Shown here one piece after another: positions 35,153 through 47,289 of a stretch of 64,000 nucleotides of DNA; within the stretch, counting starts at the first letter, position 1; the number at the start of each line of letters is the position of its first letter. The notes beneath the pieces were generated by a model that was not told the DNA's origin, did no database searches, and saw only the letters and a list, made by a program, of their open reading frames with translations. This stretch comes from Rutidosis leptorrhynchoides (taxonomy: Eukaryota; Streptophyta; Magnoliopsida; Asterales; Asteraceae). Both the position numbers and the translations under genes were made by a program. The DNA lies in contig NC_092333.1 of the NCBI RefSeq assembly GCF_046630445.1, positions 102,646,501 through 102,710,500 of the forward strand, written 5' to 3'.

Positions 35153-35694
35153 AATAATAATACTAATAATAATAAAAATTATAAATTACTACCTTAAGAG
35201 TATAAGCTCCAAAAATAAAACTGTCCTTGCCAAGACTCAAACCCGCGACCTCTCGTTTAAACCAAACACTCAACCAATGAACCATTCATTTGTATTTGAT
35301 TTAATTCGCCAGAATATTTATTTAGTATGTAACAACTGTTATATTTTTATTTTACTTCTATCATCACTTAATCTAACCATTATTATCACGATCATTACCA
35401 TCTACCCGTCATCGCTTGTGGCTATTAGAGTTCGTCATCCGCAATTCGAATAGCAAAAATCACGAAATGAATAAACATATACAATTTTCAACACTATAGT
35501 TAAGCTCGTTTTTACTTTGGCCCAACAGGGATTTAGTAAATGGGATCACGGCCCAGCAAGATACAATTATGGCCCAAGTTGTTTCATAAACCCAATAGAT
35601 ATTAATGGCCCATAATCAGCCCGAAGTAAAGAATGAGGAAACTATTTTAGTTAAATCGTGGAATTTGGAATCCAATACATCTCCATCGTGAACC

Positions 35695-37748
35695 TGTAAG
35701 ACCCTAATCAGTTTGTACAGCAGTGTAAATATGTTACATAGAGTGTAGGTGATGTTGTGCAGTTAAACAGAAGTCACTGAGTGAGCTGAGCCTAGTGCGC
35801 GCCGCGCACACTAAAGGGAGCGCGCCGCGCACCCTTACTGTAGCCGGGTTCCAGCTTTTTAAATCAGATATTTTGATGGGCATTTTGGTAAATTCACTTA
35901 TGAACGGGTTAAAGACAGATAGGTCAGTTTGTGGAGCACCATTACTCCATTATCAACAACCTTATCACTTTAACTTTAATTCTAGAGAGAGATTGTGATT
36001 TTTGAGAGAGAAAGCATAAATCCAAGAGGAAGGAGCTTGTTTTGGGTTAAAGTTCAAGCATTAAAGTCGTTCATCTTATCTCTAGCTTCGTTGTGGTAGT
36101 TGTGGTATGTTCTAATTTTATTTTCCTTACTTTGATTTAGTGTAAGGGTTAGGGTTTGAGTAAATGATGAACACAAAACCCATTATTGGTGATTTTGGGT
36201 GTTCTTGGGTAAAATTAAGTCTTGAATACTAATTGGTGACTAGTCTAGGGTTTCAAAGTATTAAATGATGTTTATGAACCCTAATTGGTGAGTTAATTGC
36301 TAACACACCTAGTTATTTAGTAAATGGTTGTTGGTTAGTTAGTGGATGACCCGAAATGGGTGTGTTGTCTTAAAATGGTTATTTGGGTAATAAATTGACC
36401 TAGTTTGGAAAGATGGGTATGAATTACCCTAATTATGTATTAGTTGGTGTTGTTGGACCTTAATCACTAGCTTTTAAGTGATTAGTGGTGGTCTTGACTT
36501 TAATTGGGCGGTTTTGGTATAAATGGGCGATTTAATACATTAAGTCATTAAATGCTCATGTGTAAGTGTTAGTATTGAGTCCACTTAGCTTGTGTGTTGA
36601 TCAAGTACTTATTATATTAGGTACTTTGCTTTGAAGCTTGTGGAGGTTGAAATCGTCATCTAATTGTTAAGGTGAGTGGAATAATTATATGCGTATGTAT
36701 ATAATGTATCTATTTGTTGTAGCGTGAAAGGTGTAGTGTCGAGGTGTTAAGACACCACGTTTCACGTGAAGGGTGTAGCATCGAGGTGTTAAGATGCCAC
36801 TCGGGTGTAGCATCGAGGTGTTAAGATGCCACCTAGGAGTGTAGTGTTGAGGTGTTAAGACACCACTCCGTAAAATAATGAGTGTTGCATCGAGGTGTTA
36901 AGATGCCACTCGGGGTGATGTGCCGAGGTGTTAAGGTGCCACCCTAGGGGTTAGTGGTGCGAGGTGTTAAGTGCCCTAATGGATGTTATGAACACCGATG
37001 GCGTTTTCGCGAGCGCCGTTCCCTTGTACTATTGGTCGACCATGGTTACTTGTGTTGTAAGCATATTATATCATTTCGAGTTATATTATTATGCGGTTGT
37101 TGCTAGCTTGTGATATTAGAGATTATAGCTTGTTAATGTGACGATAAGCTAATTGTGTTGCTAGCATGTTTGCGGTTTGTGTAAGTGTATGCAAGTAGGT
37201 ATAATTATATATGTATTCATATAATTATTGCATTCACTAAGCTTTGCTTACCCTCTCGTTGTTTACCATTTTATAGGTTCGGTTTTGGACAAGGGTAAGG
37301 GCATCGTATTGGACTAGAGATCCCGCTTGATGCTAGGGGACGCTTTTGGCTTTAGTAGCTCTTGGAGTTTGACCGGTAGTTGGGTAGTTTAATCCCAAAC
37401 GCCATGCTCATTGTGTAGTTTGGAACTTAAACTTTTTGGTGGTCGAAACTCTAAACTTGTATTAAACTTGTATTTTGGGTCGTGTGGGTCTCGCTTGTAA
37501 AACATCATTTTTATGTTTGATTCGTGTTAGTTTTACATATATGAGTTTGTTGTGAAAAGCGTTCGGTCTAAAAATGTCGGGAAGTGGTCCATCTTTTTGT
37601 GTGTTAAAAACAGTTCGGGCAGAAGCTGGAGTGCTCTGTGCGCGCCGCGCACTACAGGGGATGCGCGCCGCGCACTCCCCTGTCCAGCAGCTTTTAATTT
37701 TTTTTTTTTGGGACTGTTTATGGTCGGTTATCGGGTTGGGTTGTTACA
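35695..37748 (+). repeat. element G 5' LTR
   Basis: 2,054 bp. Carries paired gtgcgcgccgcgcac-type palindromes near both ends and the hairpin minisatellite at 36720-36985. Confidence 0.94.
36720..36985 (+). repeat. ~29-bp minisatellite in G LTR
   Basis: Six to seven units built on gaggtgttaag. The five bases either side tend to be complementary (gcatc...gatgc, gtgtc...gacac), so units can form hairpins. The same array is in the 3' LTR at about 43630-43890. Confidence 0.9.
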
Positions 37749-38132
37749 AGTGATATCAGAGCATGGTCTAAGGGATTTAGGCGACTTGAGATAGGTGCCT
37801 AGACTTAGACCTTATTGTGTGAGCGCTTTATGCGGGACTTGTAGGACTCTGGGTCTAATCGGGAATTGTTAGTGCATTGGTTCATGAGAATTAACCGTGT
37901 GCTAATTGTTTGTGTTGTGTTTAGCAAGCATCAAGTGAGATAGGCGTTGTACTAGCGAGTTAATGCGACGTGCTCGCGTAGTAATGACTAGCTACCATTA
38001 TTACGGGCGCAAGTCGTGTTAAACAAGCAATGTACGGCGATTGTTGAGCGAGATGGAGTAGTGTGGCATATATGTATATACACATGTAATTGTCCTTTCG
38101 TTTTTGTGGTTTAACCTATTTCGTTTTATAGA

Positions 38133-41100
38133 ATGAAGACGAGAAACGGTCCCGATCATGATAACGGAAGTACAAGCGAGGACGCCGAGTTTTCGGCCAA
38201 GGTTGAGGCTGTCTTTAAAAAGTTAAAAGCGGATTTTCTTACGGACGTCCGAAAGGTCTTTCAAGATTCGGTCGATGGGTAGGTGACCGATTTGATAAAT
38301 GAACGAATGAAGGCCACAATCGAAGAGGCCCTTGATGCTAGAAACCTTTATCCTCGCGGTGAAGGAGGTGAAGGAAGGCGGGACTTCTATTATAAGAATT
38401 TCAAGGACACTCAACCCCCGATGTTTAATGGGATGCGAGATCCTTTGAAGAGTACATGTTGGATCTCCGATATCGAGGGAGCTTTCCGTACCGCGGAATG
38501 CCCTCCTGAGAAGAAAACAAGGTTTGGTTCAAGCATGTTGCGGGAGGAAGCTAAGTTGTGGTGGGACGATAAGATCAACTTATATGGCGAAGAACAATGT
38601 ATGAACTTGACATGGGAGGAGTTTAAGAAGGAATTCTTCAAAGAATACCGAACTTCTTCCGATCTTGATAGAATCCGGGACGAGTTGCACCATTTGCAAC
38701 AAGGTTCAATGGACTTGGTCACACTCAAGTCTACCTTTTTGGTAAAAACTCGTTTTTGTCCGGAATATGTGGGTGACGATCACAAGCTAATGAAAGATTT
38801 CTACCGTACTTTGAATGATGAGTACAAGGGTAATATTAGTCGGGGAATGGCTAAGACTTTTGAAGAACTATTCGAGTTGGCTCGGGGTTTTGAACCGGAG
38901 GTTCCAAGGAAGAGTGATTTCACTTTTTCAAAGAGAAAGTTTGAAGGTTTTAGTTACTCTAACTCTTCAAACAAGAAGAACAAGAACAAGAACAAGAAGG
39001 GTTCCGAAAGTTTCAATAGCGTGAAGAAGGGCGCTACCGATGGTTTTTCTTATGCGTGCTACAATTGTGGGCAACCGGGTCATATGGCTCGTGAATGTCC
39101 GAAACCATTTTTCGGAAACAAAATCACTTGTTTTAATTGCGGAAAAGAAGGGCATAAGAAGTCGGAGTGTCCCGACTTTGGTCAATGATAATGTTAAGCG
39201 GTTAGAGAAGGCGGCGGGTACGGCAAGGGGTCGAAATTATTTGATGACCAATGATGAAGCCAAGCAATCAAACGAAGTCGTCTCAGGTACTTTCGTGGTT
39301 AATTCTAATCCGGCAAGAATTCTATTTGATAGCGGTGCAAATTTGTCGTTTGTGTCTCCTAAATTTGTGCCTAAACTTGATAGACCGTTAACTAAGTTAA
39401 GTCGTTCGGTAGAAGTCAAAATAGCGGACTGCAAGATGGTGCTAGTGGTTGATGTGTGTGAAAATTGTGATGTTGTTTTCGGTGCCGAAACCTTTAAAAT
39501 TGATCTCATTCCAATGACCTTGGGCGATTTTGATATTGTCGTTGGTATGGATTGGCTCGATCGTTATAGAGCCGATATTGCATGTCATGATAAGTTTATT
39601 CGTGTGAAGACCCCAAGTGGGGGAGAGTTGATTATTCATGGTGATAAGCGAAGGAGACCGGTGCCGATATGCACTTTTGAACGGGCACGTCGTCTCGTTG
39701 TTACCGGTGGCATGGCTTTCCTTGCTCATGTTGTTGATACTCGCAATGAGCCACCACCCATTCGTGAAATTCCGGTGGTTAATGAATTTGAAGACATTTT
39801 TCCGGATGAGTTACCGGGTGTTCCGGCGGAAAGACAAGTTGAATTTCGCATTGAGTTGGTTCCGGGGGCTACCCCCATTGCTAAAACTCCTTATCGTTTA
39901 GCGCCGACGGAAATGCAAGAGTTGTTAAATCAAACCCAAGAGCTACTTGAAAAGGGTTTCATTCGACCGAGTGCTTCACCATGGGGCGCTCCGGTTTTAT
40001 TCGTGAAAAAGAAGGATGGTAGTATGCGGATGTGCATCGATTACCGGGAGTTGAATAAAGTGACGATCAAGAATCGTTATCCGTTACCTAGGATTGACGA
40101 TTTGTTTGATCAACTTCAAGGTGCAACGTATTTCTCGAAAATCGACCTACGGTCCGGCTATCACCAAATGCGGGTTCGTGAGGAAGACATTGAGAAAACG
40201 GCCTTTTGAACGCGTTATGGGCATTTTGAGTTTGTTGTGATGCCTTTCGGTCTTACGAATGCACCGGCGGCATTCATGGATCTTATGAACCGAGTGTGCC
40301 AACCTATGTTGGACAAGTCGGTAATAGTGTTCATTGACGACATACTAGTCTACTCGAAAAGTATGAACGAACATGAACATCATTTGCGTGAAGTATTGAA
40401 GACGCTACGAAAGGAGAAGTTGTATGCAAAGTTCTCCAAATGTGAATTTTGGCTAAGGGAATTTCAATTCCTTGGTCATATTGTGAACGAAAACGGTATT
40501 CAAGTAGATCCGGGGAAGATCGAGACGGTGAAGAGTTGGGGACGACCGACTACGCCTACAGAAATCCGAAGTTTTCTCGGATTGGCCGGTTATTATCGTC
40601 GGTTTATCCAAGATTTTTCTAAGATCGCTTCTTCGTTGACGAAATTGACAAGGAAGAATGCGAGGTTTGTTTGGGAGAACGAGCAAGAAATTGCTTTTCA
40701 ATTGTTAAAAGAGAAGTTGTGTCAAACTCCGGTGTTAGTGTTACCGGAAGGTGTTGAAGACATGGTGGTTTATTGTGATGCTTCCTTAAATGGTCTCGGG
40801 TGTGTTCTAATGCAAAGAGGTAAAGTCATCGCTTATGCCTCTCGACAATTAAAGGAACATGAAACGAGGTATCCGACTCATGATCTTGAGTTGGCGGCGG
40901 TTGTGCATGCGTTGAAAATTTGGTGCCATTACTTGTATGGTGTCAAGTGTACGATTTATTCAGATCATAAGAGTTTGAAACATCTCTTTAATCAACGAGA
41001 TTTGAATTATCGCCAACGTAGGTGGATGGATGTGGTGAAAGACTATGATTATGAGATACTTTATCATCCGGGTAAGGCGAACGTTGTCGCGGATGCGTTG

Positions 41101-42600
41101 AGTCGAAAGAGTCAACATCCGGCGATACGAGTTGGATCGTTACGTTTGATTATTACCAACGATTTTCTTGAAAAGCTTGGTGAGATTCAAATAGAGGCTT
41201 ATGTTCACAACAAGCATACGGAGCGAATCGTGGGCCAATCGGAGTTTATTACTATGGGTCCGCGTGGTTTGTTGTCTTTCCAAGGAAGGGTGTGGGTGCC
41301 TAAGATGGGTGATTACCGACGAGTGCTACTTGATGAAGCACATAAGTCAAAATATTCCATTCATCCGGGCGCGACGAAAATGTATCTTGACTTGAAGAAA
41401 GATTATTGGTGGCCGGGCATGAAGCGTGATGTTGTGAAGTATGTTGAGCAATGCATCACGTGTTTGCAAGTAAAAGCCGAACACCAAAAGCCGTATGGTA
41501 AATTGCAACCGTTAGAAATTCCGAAATGGAAATGGGAGCACATTACCATGGATTTCATAACAAAGTTACCTAAGACGGCGAGAACCCAATTTGATACGAT
41601 TTGGGTGATAGTTGACCGGTTGACGAAAAGTGCTTTGTTTCTTCCCATTAAAGAAGCAATATCGTCGGAGGCCTTGGCTAAGTTGTTTAACAAGGAAGTG
41701 GTCTCTCGACACGGGGTTCCTATATCTATTGTTTCGGATAGAGATACTCGTTTTACATCTCGGTTTTGGGAAAAGTTTCACGAAGATATGGGTACGCGAT
41801 TGAAATTGAGCACGGCGTATCCTCCTCAAACGGACGGTCAAACCGAACGTACGAATCAAACTTTGGAAGATATGTTACGGGCATGCATTATTGATTTCGG
41901 TGGTAGTTGGGATGAGCATTTGCCTTTGGTAGAATTCTCGTATAATAATAGTTATCATACTAGTATCGGGATGCCACCTTATGAGATGCTTTACGGGCGG
42001 AGGTGTCGAACTCCCATTTGTTGGGGAGAAGTGGGTCAAAGAGAAATCGGGAGTACCGATTTGGTTTTAGAGACGAATAATAAGAATGATATTATTCGGG
42101 AACATTTGAGAAAGGCTCAAGATAGACAAAAGTCGTATGCCGACAAACGTAGACGAACGATCGAATTTCAAGAAGGCGATATGGTGATGCTTAAGGTTTC
42201 GCCATGGAAGGGTATTATTCGATTTCGAAAACGGGGAAAGTTAGCTCCTCGGTTTATTGGTCCCTTGAAAGTTTTAGCTCGTGTTGGTGAAGTCGCGTAT
42301 CGTTTGGAATTACCCGAAGAACTTGCGGGGATCCATAATACCTTTCATGTTTCCCATCTCCGTAAGTGTCTTGCGGATGATTCATCTTGGGCGTCGTTAG
42401 ACGAGATTGAGCTAAATAACAAGTTGGAGTATGTTGAGGAGCCGGTTGCTATACTCGATGAAAAGGTTAAGAAATTGAGAAATAAAGAGGTGAGGACTTT
42501 TAAAGTCCAATGGCGTCGAAGTATAGGTTCCGAGTTTATTGGGAGCCCGAAGAGTTCGTGTTGGTATATCTTCCCTCTTGTCATGCGGCTTGGATTGCGA
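38133..42600 (+). pseudogene. element G gag-pol region
   Basis: Fossil coding region. Gag (about 38130-39180) has a retrotransposon gag core (FNGMRDP, WWDDKINLYG) and two zinc knuckles [14 protein letters not shown] and [14 protein letters not shown]. Protease near 39320 ([13 protein letters not shown]); reverse transcriptase about 39850-40560 ([28 protein letters not shown]); RNase H about 40740-41110 ([14 protein letters not shown]); integrase about 41340-42000 ([46 protein letters not shown]); chromodomain-like end about 42440-42560. About two breaks; not expected to be functional. Confidence 0.92.
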
Positions 42601-42629
42601 GGACGCAATCCGAATAAGTGGGGGAGAGT

Positions 42630-44658
42630 TGTAAGACCCTAATCAGTTTGTACAGCAGTGTAAATATGTTACATAGAGTGTAGGTGATGTTGTGCAGTTA
42701 AACAGAAGTCACTGAGTGAGCTGAGCCTAGTGCGCGCCGCGCACCCTTAATGTAGCCGGGTTCCAGCTTTTTAAATCAGATATTTTGATGGGCATTTTGG
42801 TAAATTCACTTATGGAAGGGTTAAAGACATATAGGTCAGTTTGTGGAGCACCATTACTCCATTATCAACAACCTTATCACTTTAACTTTAATTCTAGAGA
42901 GAGATTGTGATTTTTGAGAGAGAAAGCTTAAATCCAAGAGGAAGGAGCTTGTTTTGGGTTAAAGTTCAAGCATTAAAGTCGTTCATCTTATCTCTAGCTT
43001 CGTTGTGGTAGTTGTGGTATGTTCTAATTTTATTTTCCTTACTTTGATTTAGTGTAAGGGTTAGGGTTTGAGTAAATGATGAACACAAAACCCATTATTG
43101 GTGATTTTGGGTGTTCTTGGGTAAAATTGAGTCTTGAATACTAATTGGTGACTAGTCTAGGGTTTCAAAGTATTAAATGATGTTTATGAACCCTAATTGG
43201 TGAGTTAATTGCTAACACACCTAGTTATTTAGTAAATGGGTGTTGGTTAGTTAGTGGATGACCCAAAATGGGTGTGTTGTCTTAAAATGGTTATTTGGGT
43301 AATAAATTGACCTAGTTTGGAAAGATGGGTATGAATTACCCTAATTATGTATTAGTTGGTGTTGTTGGACCTTAATCACTAGCTTTTAAGTGATTAGTGG
43401 TGGTCTTGACTTTAATTGGACGGTTTTGGTATAAATGGGCGATTTAATACATTAAGTCATTAAATGCTCATGTGTAAGTGTTAGTATTGAGTCCACTTAG
43501 CTTGTGTGTTGATCAAGTACTTATTATATTAGGTACTTTGCTTTGAAGCTTGTGGAGGTTGAAATCGTCATCTAATTGTTAAGGTGAGTGGAATAATTAT
43601 ATGCGTATGTATATAATGTATCTATTTGTTGTAGCGTGAAAGGTGTATTGTCGAGGTGTTAAGATACCACGTTTCACGTGAAGGGTGTAGCATCGAGGTG
43701 TTAAGATGCCACTCGGGTGTAGCATCGAGGTGTTAAGATGCCACCTAGGAGTGTAGTGTCGAGGTGTTAAGACACCACTCTGTAAAATAATGAGTGTTGC
43801 ATCGAGGTGTTAAGATGCCACTCAGGGTGATGTGCCGAGGTGTTAAGGTGCCACCCTAGGGGTTAGTAGTGCGAGGTGTTAAGTGCCCTAATGGATGTTA
43901 TGAACACCGATGGCGTTTTCGCGAGCGCCGTTCCCTTGTACTATTGGTCGACCATGGTTACTTGTGTTGTAAGCATATTATATCATTTCGAGTTATATTA
44001 TTATGCGGTTGTTGCTAGCTTGTGGTATTGGAGATTATAGCTTGTTAATGTGACGATAAGCTAACTGTGTTGCTAGCATGTTTGCGGTTTATGTAAGTTT
44101 ATGCAAGTAGGTATAATTATATATGTATTCGTATAATTATTGCATTCACTAAGCTTTGCTTACCCTCTCGTTGTTTACCATTTTATAGGTTCGGTTTTGG
44201 ACAAGGGTAAGGGCATCGTATTGGACTAGAGATCCCGCTTGATGCTAGGGGACGCTTTTGGCTTTAGTAGCTCTTGGAGTTTGACCGGTAGTTGGGTAGT
44301 TTAATCCCAAATGCCATGCTCATTGTGTAGTTTGGAACTTAAACTTTTTGGTGGTCGAAACTCTAAACTTGTATTAAACTTGTATTTTGGGTCGTGTGGG
44401 CCCCGCTTGTAAAACATCATTTTTATGTTTGATTCGTGTTAGTTTTACATATATGAGTTTGTTGTGAAAAGCGTTCGGTCTAAAAATGTCGGGAAGTGGT
44501 CCATCTTTTTGTGTGTTAAAAACAGTTCGGACAGAAGCTGGAGTGCTCTGTGCGCGCCGCGCACTACAGGGGATGCGCGCCGCGCACTCCCCTGTCCAGC
44601 AGTTTTTTTTTTTTTTTTTGGGAATGTTTATGGTCGGTTATCGGGTTGGGTTGTTACA
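42630..44658 (+). repeat. element G 3' LTR
   Basis: 2,029 bp; near-identical to the 5' LTR but with one palindrome copy fewer at its start. Confidence 0.94.
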
Positions 44659-46790
44659 GAACCCCACGTCCCACTTACTAATATCATCATCATCGTTAGT
44701 TTTCGAATAATTATAAAATAGTAGTAATCACAGGAAGTCACGATCATTATCCTATATAACTTGCATCATCTTCTTCGCGGTTTAAATCATCGCAGAAATA
44801 TAAATTGTTTTCGAATAAACAACAAAAGTAACTTCGAACAGGAACAAGATAAGCATGTGTGGTGGCGATGAACAAATAAACAGAAAAGAAGAGAAATAAA
44901 CGCATCAGTAGTATTAATGGTGTTCTTTAATGGTGGTGATTGTTTTGGTGTTATGTGTCGATGGTGATGGCGGTTATGGTGACTGTTTAAGGTGACGATA
45001 GTGATTGTCATGAACGTATAGCAGTAGTAGACACAACAGAAAATCTTAATCGAAAATATAGAAACAACCTGGGTCTTGTTTGTTTGAGTTTGCAGGACGA
45101 AGTAGATGGTGGTTAAAAGGTTGGTTTAATGGTGATGATAAGGTGGGTGTTGTGATGAATCATGATGATTTTATGGTGTTTGTTTTATGTCGATGGTTAC
45201 TAGCTTTCGATGGTGATGGTGATCAAAGAGGAGATAAAGTGGTGGTGCTATGGTGATATGGATTTCAAGGTGGTTGTACATGGGTGAAGATGGTTGATGG
45301 TGGTTTTAGAGTGGTGGTCTGGTGGTACTCATGGTGTCGTGTAGGTGGTGGTTAATATGGTTGAAGTGGTGAAAGTTTGTGGGTGAGGAAGAAGAAGATC
45401 AAGTATTATGCGTAAATCTATATGTATAAGTGTCGTGTATATATATAGATTATAGATATGTATGAAACCAAAAATAGAAACAATATAGTGAAGTTGATGC
45501 TCTTGCATTTTTCATAGAGAAGGAATAAGTGGTACAAGTGGGTGGTGATTTTTGAAGATTGCAGAGAACAAAAAAAAATGATTGTGATGAGTTTGGTTTT
45601 GGTATCTCCAAGTGTATGTAAATATATCGCTATATATAAAATTATATATATAATAGAATTTTAATTATAATAATAATAATAATTATCACATGATGCACAG
45701 TTTAATAATTAACAGTCTTCAAAAAGGAATGTTGTGCCGACACTTCTTTTAAATTAGGGACAGGTAGTTCGTACTCCGTTGTTAGTCAGTGGCGGATAAA
45801 AGTCTTCGGAAAAAAAAATCTCAAATTTTTAGATTAACTATATTTATTTATTTTGGTCATTATGGTATATAATTCGAGCATTAACTTGTTAAATAAAAAT
45901 TACCTCAACTGTCCCTCTCATTTATGGGTGAAAAAAAAAATGTTAAAATTTATTTATTTGCTTCTAAATGTGTTTTTAATAAGCCAAAAATTTATATAGC
46001 TCATTTTTGGATCACCGTTTATTTTAAAATCACATAAGTTTGTTTATAACTTGTTTATTATCAATCGAATGATAATTCAGTGATATTATCATTTTTCAAA
46101 TAAATTCGAAACTATGTATATATATTCAATACACATTATATAGATACATTTAAGTTATAATATCACATATTACTTTATTAATTCAATTAACTAAACTTTG
46201 TAATATTACAAATTACCATTATATATATATATAATATATATTTAAAATATATATATTTCTATTTATAAATAAATGTTCGTGAATCCTCGGGAATAGTCGA
46301 TGGTCAATTGAATATATGAAATACTTCAAAACTTTTGAGACTTAGTTTAACAGTCTTTGCTTATTGTGTCAGAATCATATAAAGATTAAGTTTAAATTTG
46401 GTCGAAAATTTCCGGGTCGTCACAGTACCTACCCGTTAAAGAAATTTCATCCCGAAATTTGAGTGAGGTGATCATGGTTAACAATAAAAATGTTTTCATG
46501 ATTAATTTGAGTTGATAAATAGAGTTTTATCATTATTGAGTAATATAGATAAAACTATTTGATTTCGCGAAGAGTACGAGTGAAGCTATTACAAAATAAT
46601 GAACTGAGTAAATGCATATTCGTCTTAACCGGTGACGTAGTCACGGTTGATTTTCCGGAATTCAAGGGATTTAGAGAAAATCTTTGAAATCTAAATAAGA
46701 TTTGATTCTTCGAAAAAAATAAAAATAAAAATTAAAATATATTTAATTAAATGCGATGATCTGCCTCGATTGCTCGGTCCGGTATTTCGC

Positions 46791-46797
46791 TATAAAT
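46791..46797 (+). promoter_or_regulatory. TATA box for the antisense ORF locus of element C
   Basis: tataaat, 82 bp before the aligned ATG at 46873, same context (atttcgctataaat) as in B. Confidence 0.5.
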
Positions 46798-46872
46798 CAA
46801 CCTCTTCCGTTCCCTTTATTTTCATCATCCCTATAACTTCTTCCTTAATCTATTCTTCCAAGGATTGTGTAA

Positions 46873-47058
46873 ATGCTTAATCCAGTTTTAATTCTAAGCA
46901 TTATTCTGGTTATTACAACAATAATCCTTCTCTTTCCCTTCTCTTTCAATTGCCTCCAGAGGAATCTGTTTTCTTTTATTATGCCTTAGGGATTATTGTC
47001 TTTCCAATTCTCCCGTGTCTTTATTTTGCTATTCACATTGATATACACGGGTTGTAAT
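46873..47058 (+). pseudogene. broken copy of the antisense small ORF in element C
   Basis: Aligned with the A and B ORFs: the start (MLNPVLIL) and the second half (LPPEESVFFYYALG, ILPCLYFAI, IDIHGL) are recognisable but not in one frame. A decayed homologue. Confidence 0.6.
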
Positions 47059-47289
47059 TTATGGGTTTGTGGTCGGCTTTGTATTTTTCTTTATATTTCG
47101 GAGCTCCATGCTCTTGTTTTCTCTTCCCAACTTCAAGTCAAGCGAATAATCGTCCAGAATTTGTAGATATAGAGTTTCGAATGATTATATTGTTCAAGTA
47201 GGAAGGAACGTGACAGCACGATTTGATTTTCAAATTTATCAACATCACGGAAGATAGAACCATCATGAATACATTTTCTTGATATGTCC

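Larger units (their letters stand above)
35695..44658 (+). mobile_element. element G: Ty3/gypsy chromovirus (Tekay-like)
   Basis: LTRs 35695-37748 and 42630-44658, TG...CA (tgtaagaccc / gttgttaca), target duplication gaacc. Primer site tgatatcagagc at 37751-37762 (initiator-Met type), purine tract gtgggggagagt at 42618-42629. Order gag - protease - reverse transcriptase - RNase H - integrase - chromodomain marks a chromovirus; 2-kb LTRs and the C-terminal [14 protein letters not shown] motif suggest Tekay. LTRs differ by about a dozen bases and one indel of about 20-25 bp, so it is young. Largely whole, with about two breaks in coding. Confidence 0.94.
33852..46424 (-). repeat. element C 3' LTR, interrupted by gypsy element G
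   Basis: Runs 33852-35694 and 44664-46424. Position 35690-35694/44659-44663 is the gaacc duplication made by G; the uninterrupted site is in the other LTR near 61838. Confidence 0.92.

Noticed and set aside
35001-35453. 150-codon poly-Ile ORF
   Set aside because: Translation of the (TAA)n tract in the LTR of element C; a shortened version recurs in the other LTR.
36720-36985. CRISPR-like array
   Set aside because: Units are tandem minisatellite repeats without unique spacers, inside an LTR of a plant retrotransposon.
44787-45011. His/Ser-rich ORF recurring at 61968-62189
   Set aside because: Same low-complexity part of both LTRs of element C.
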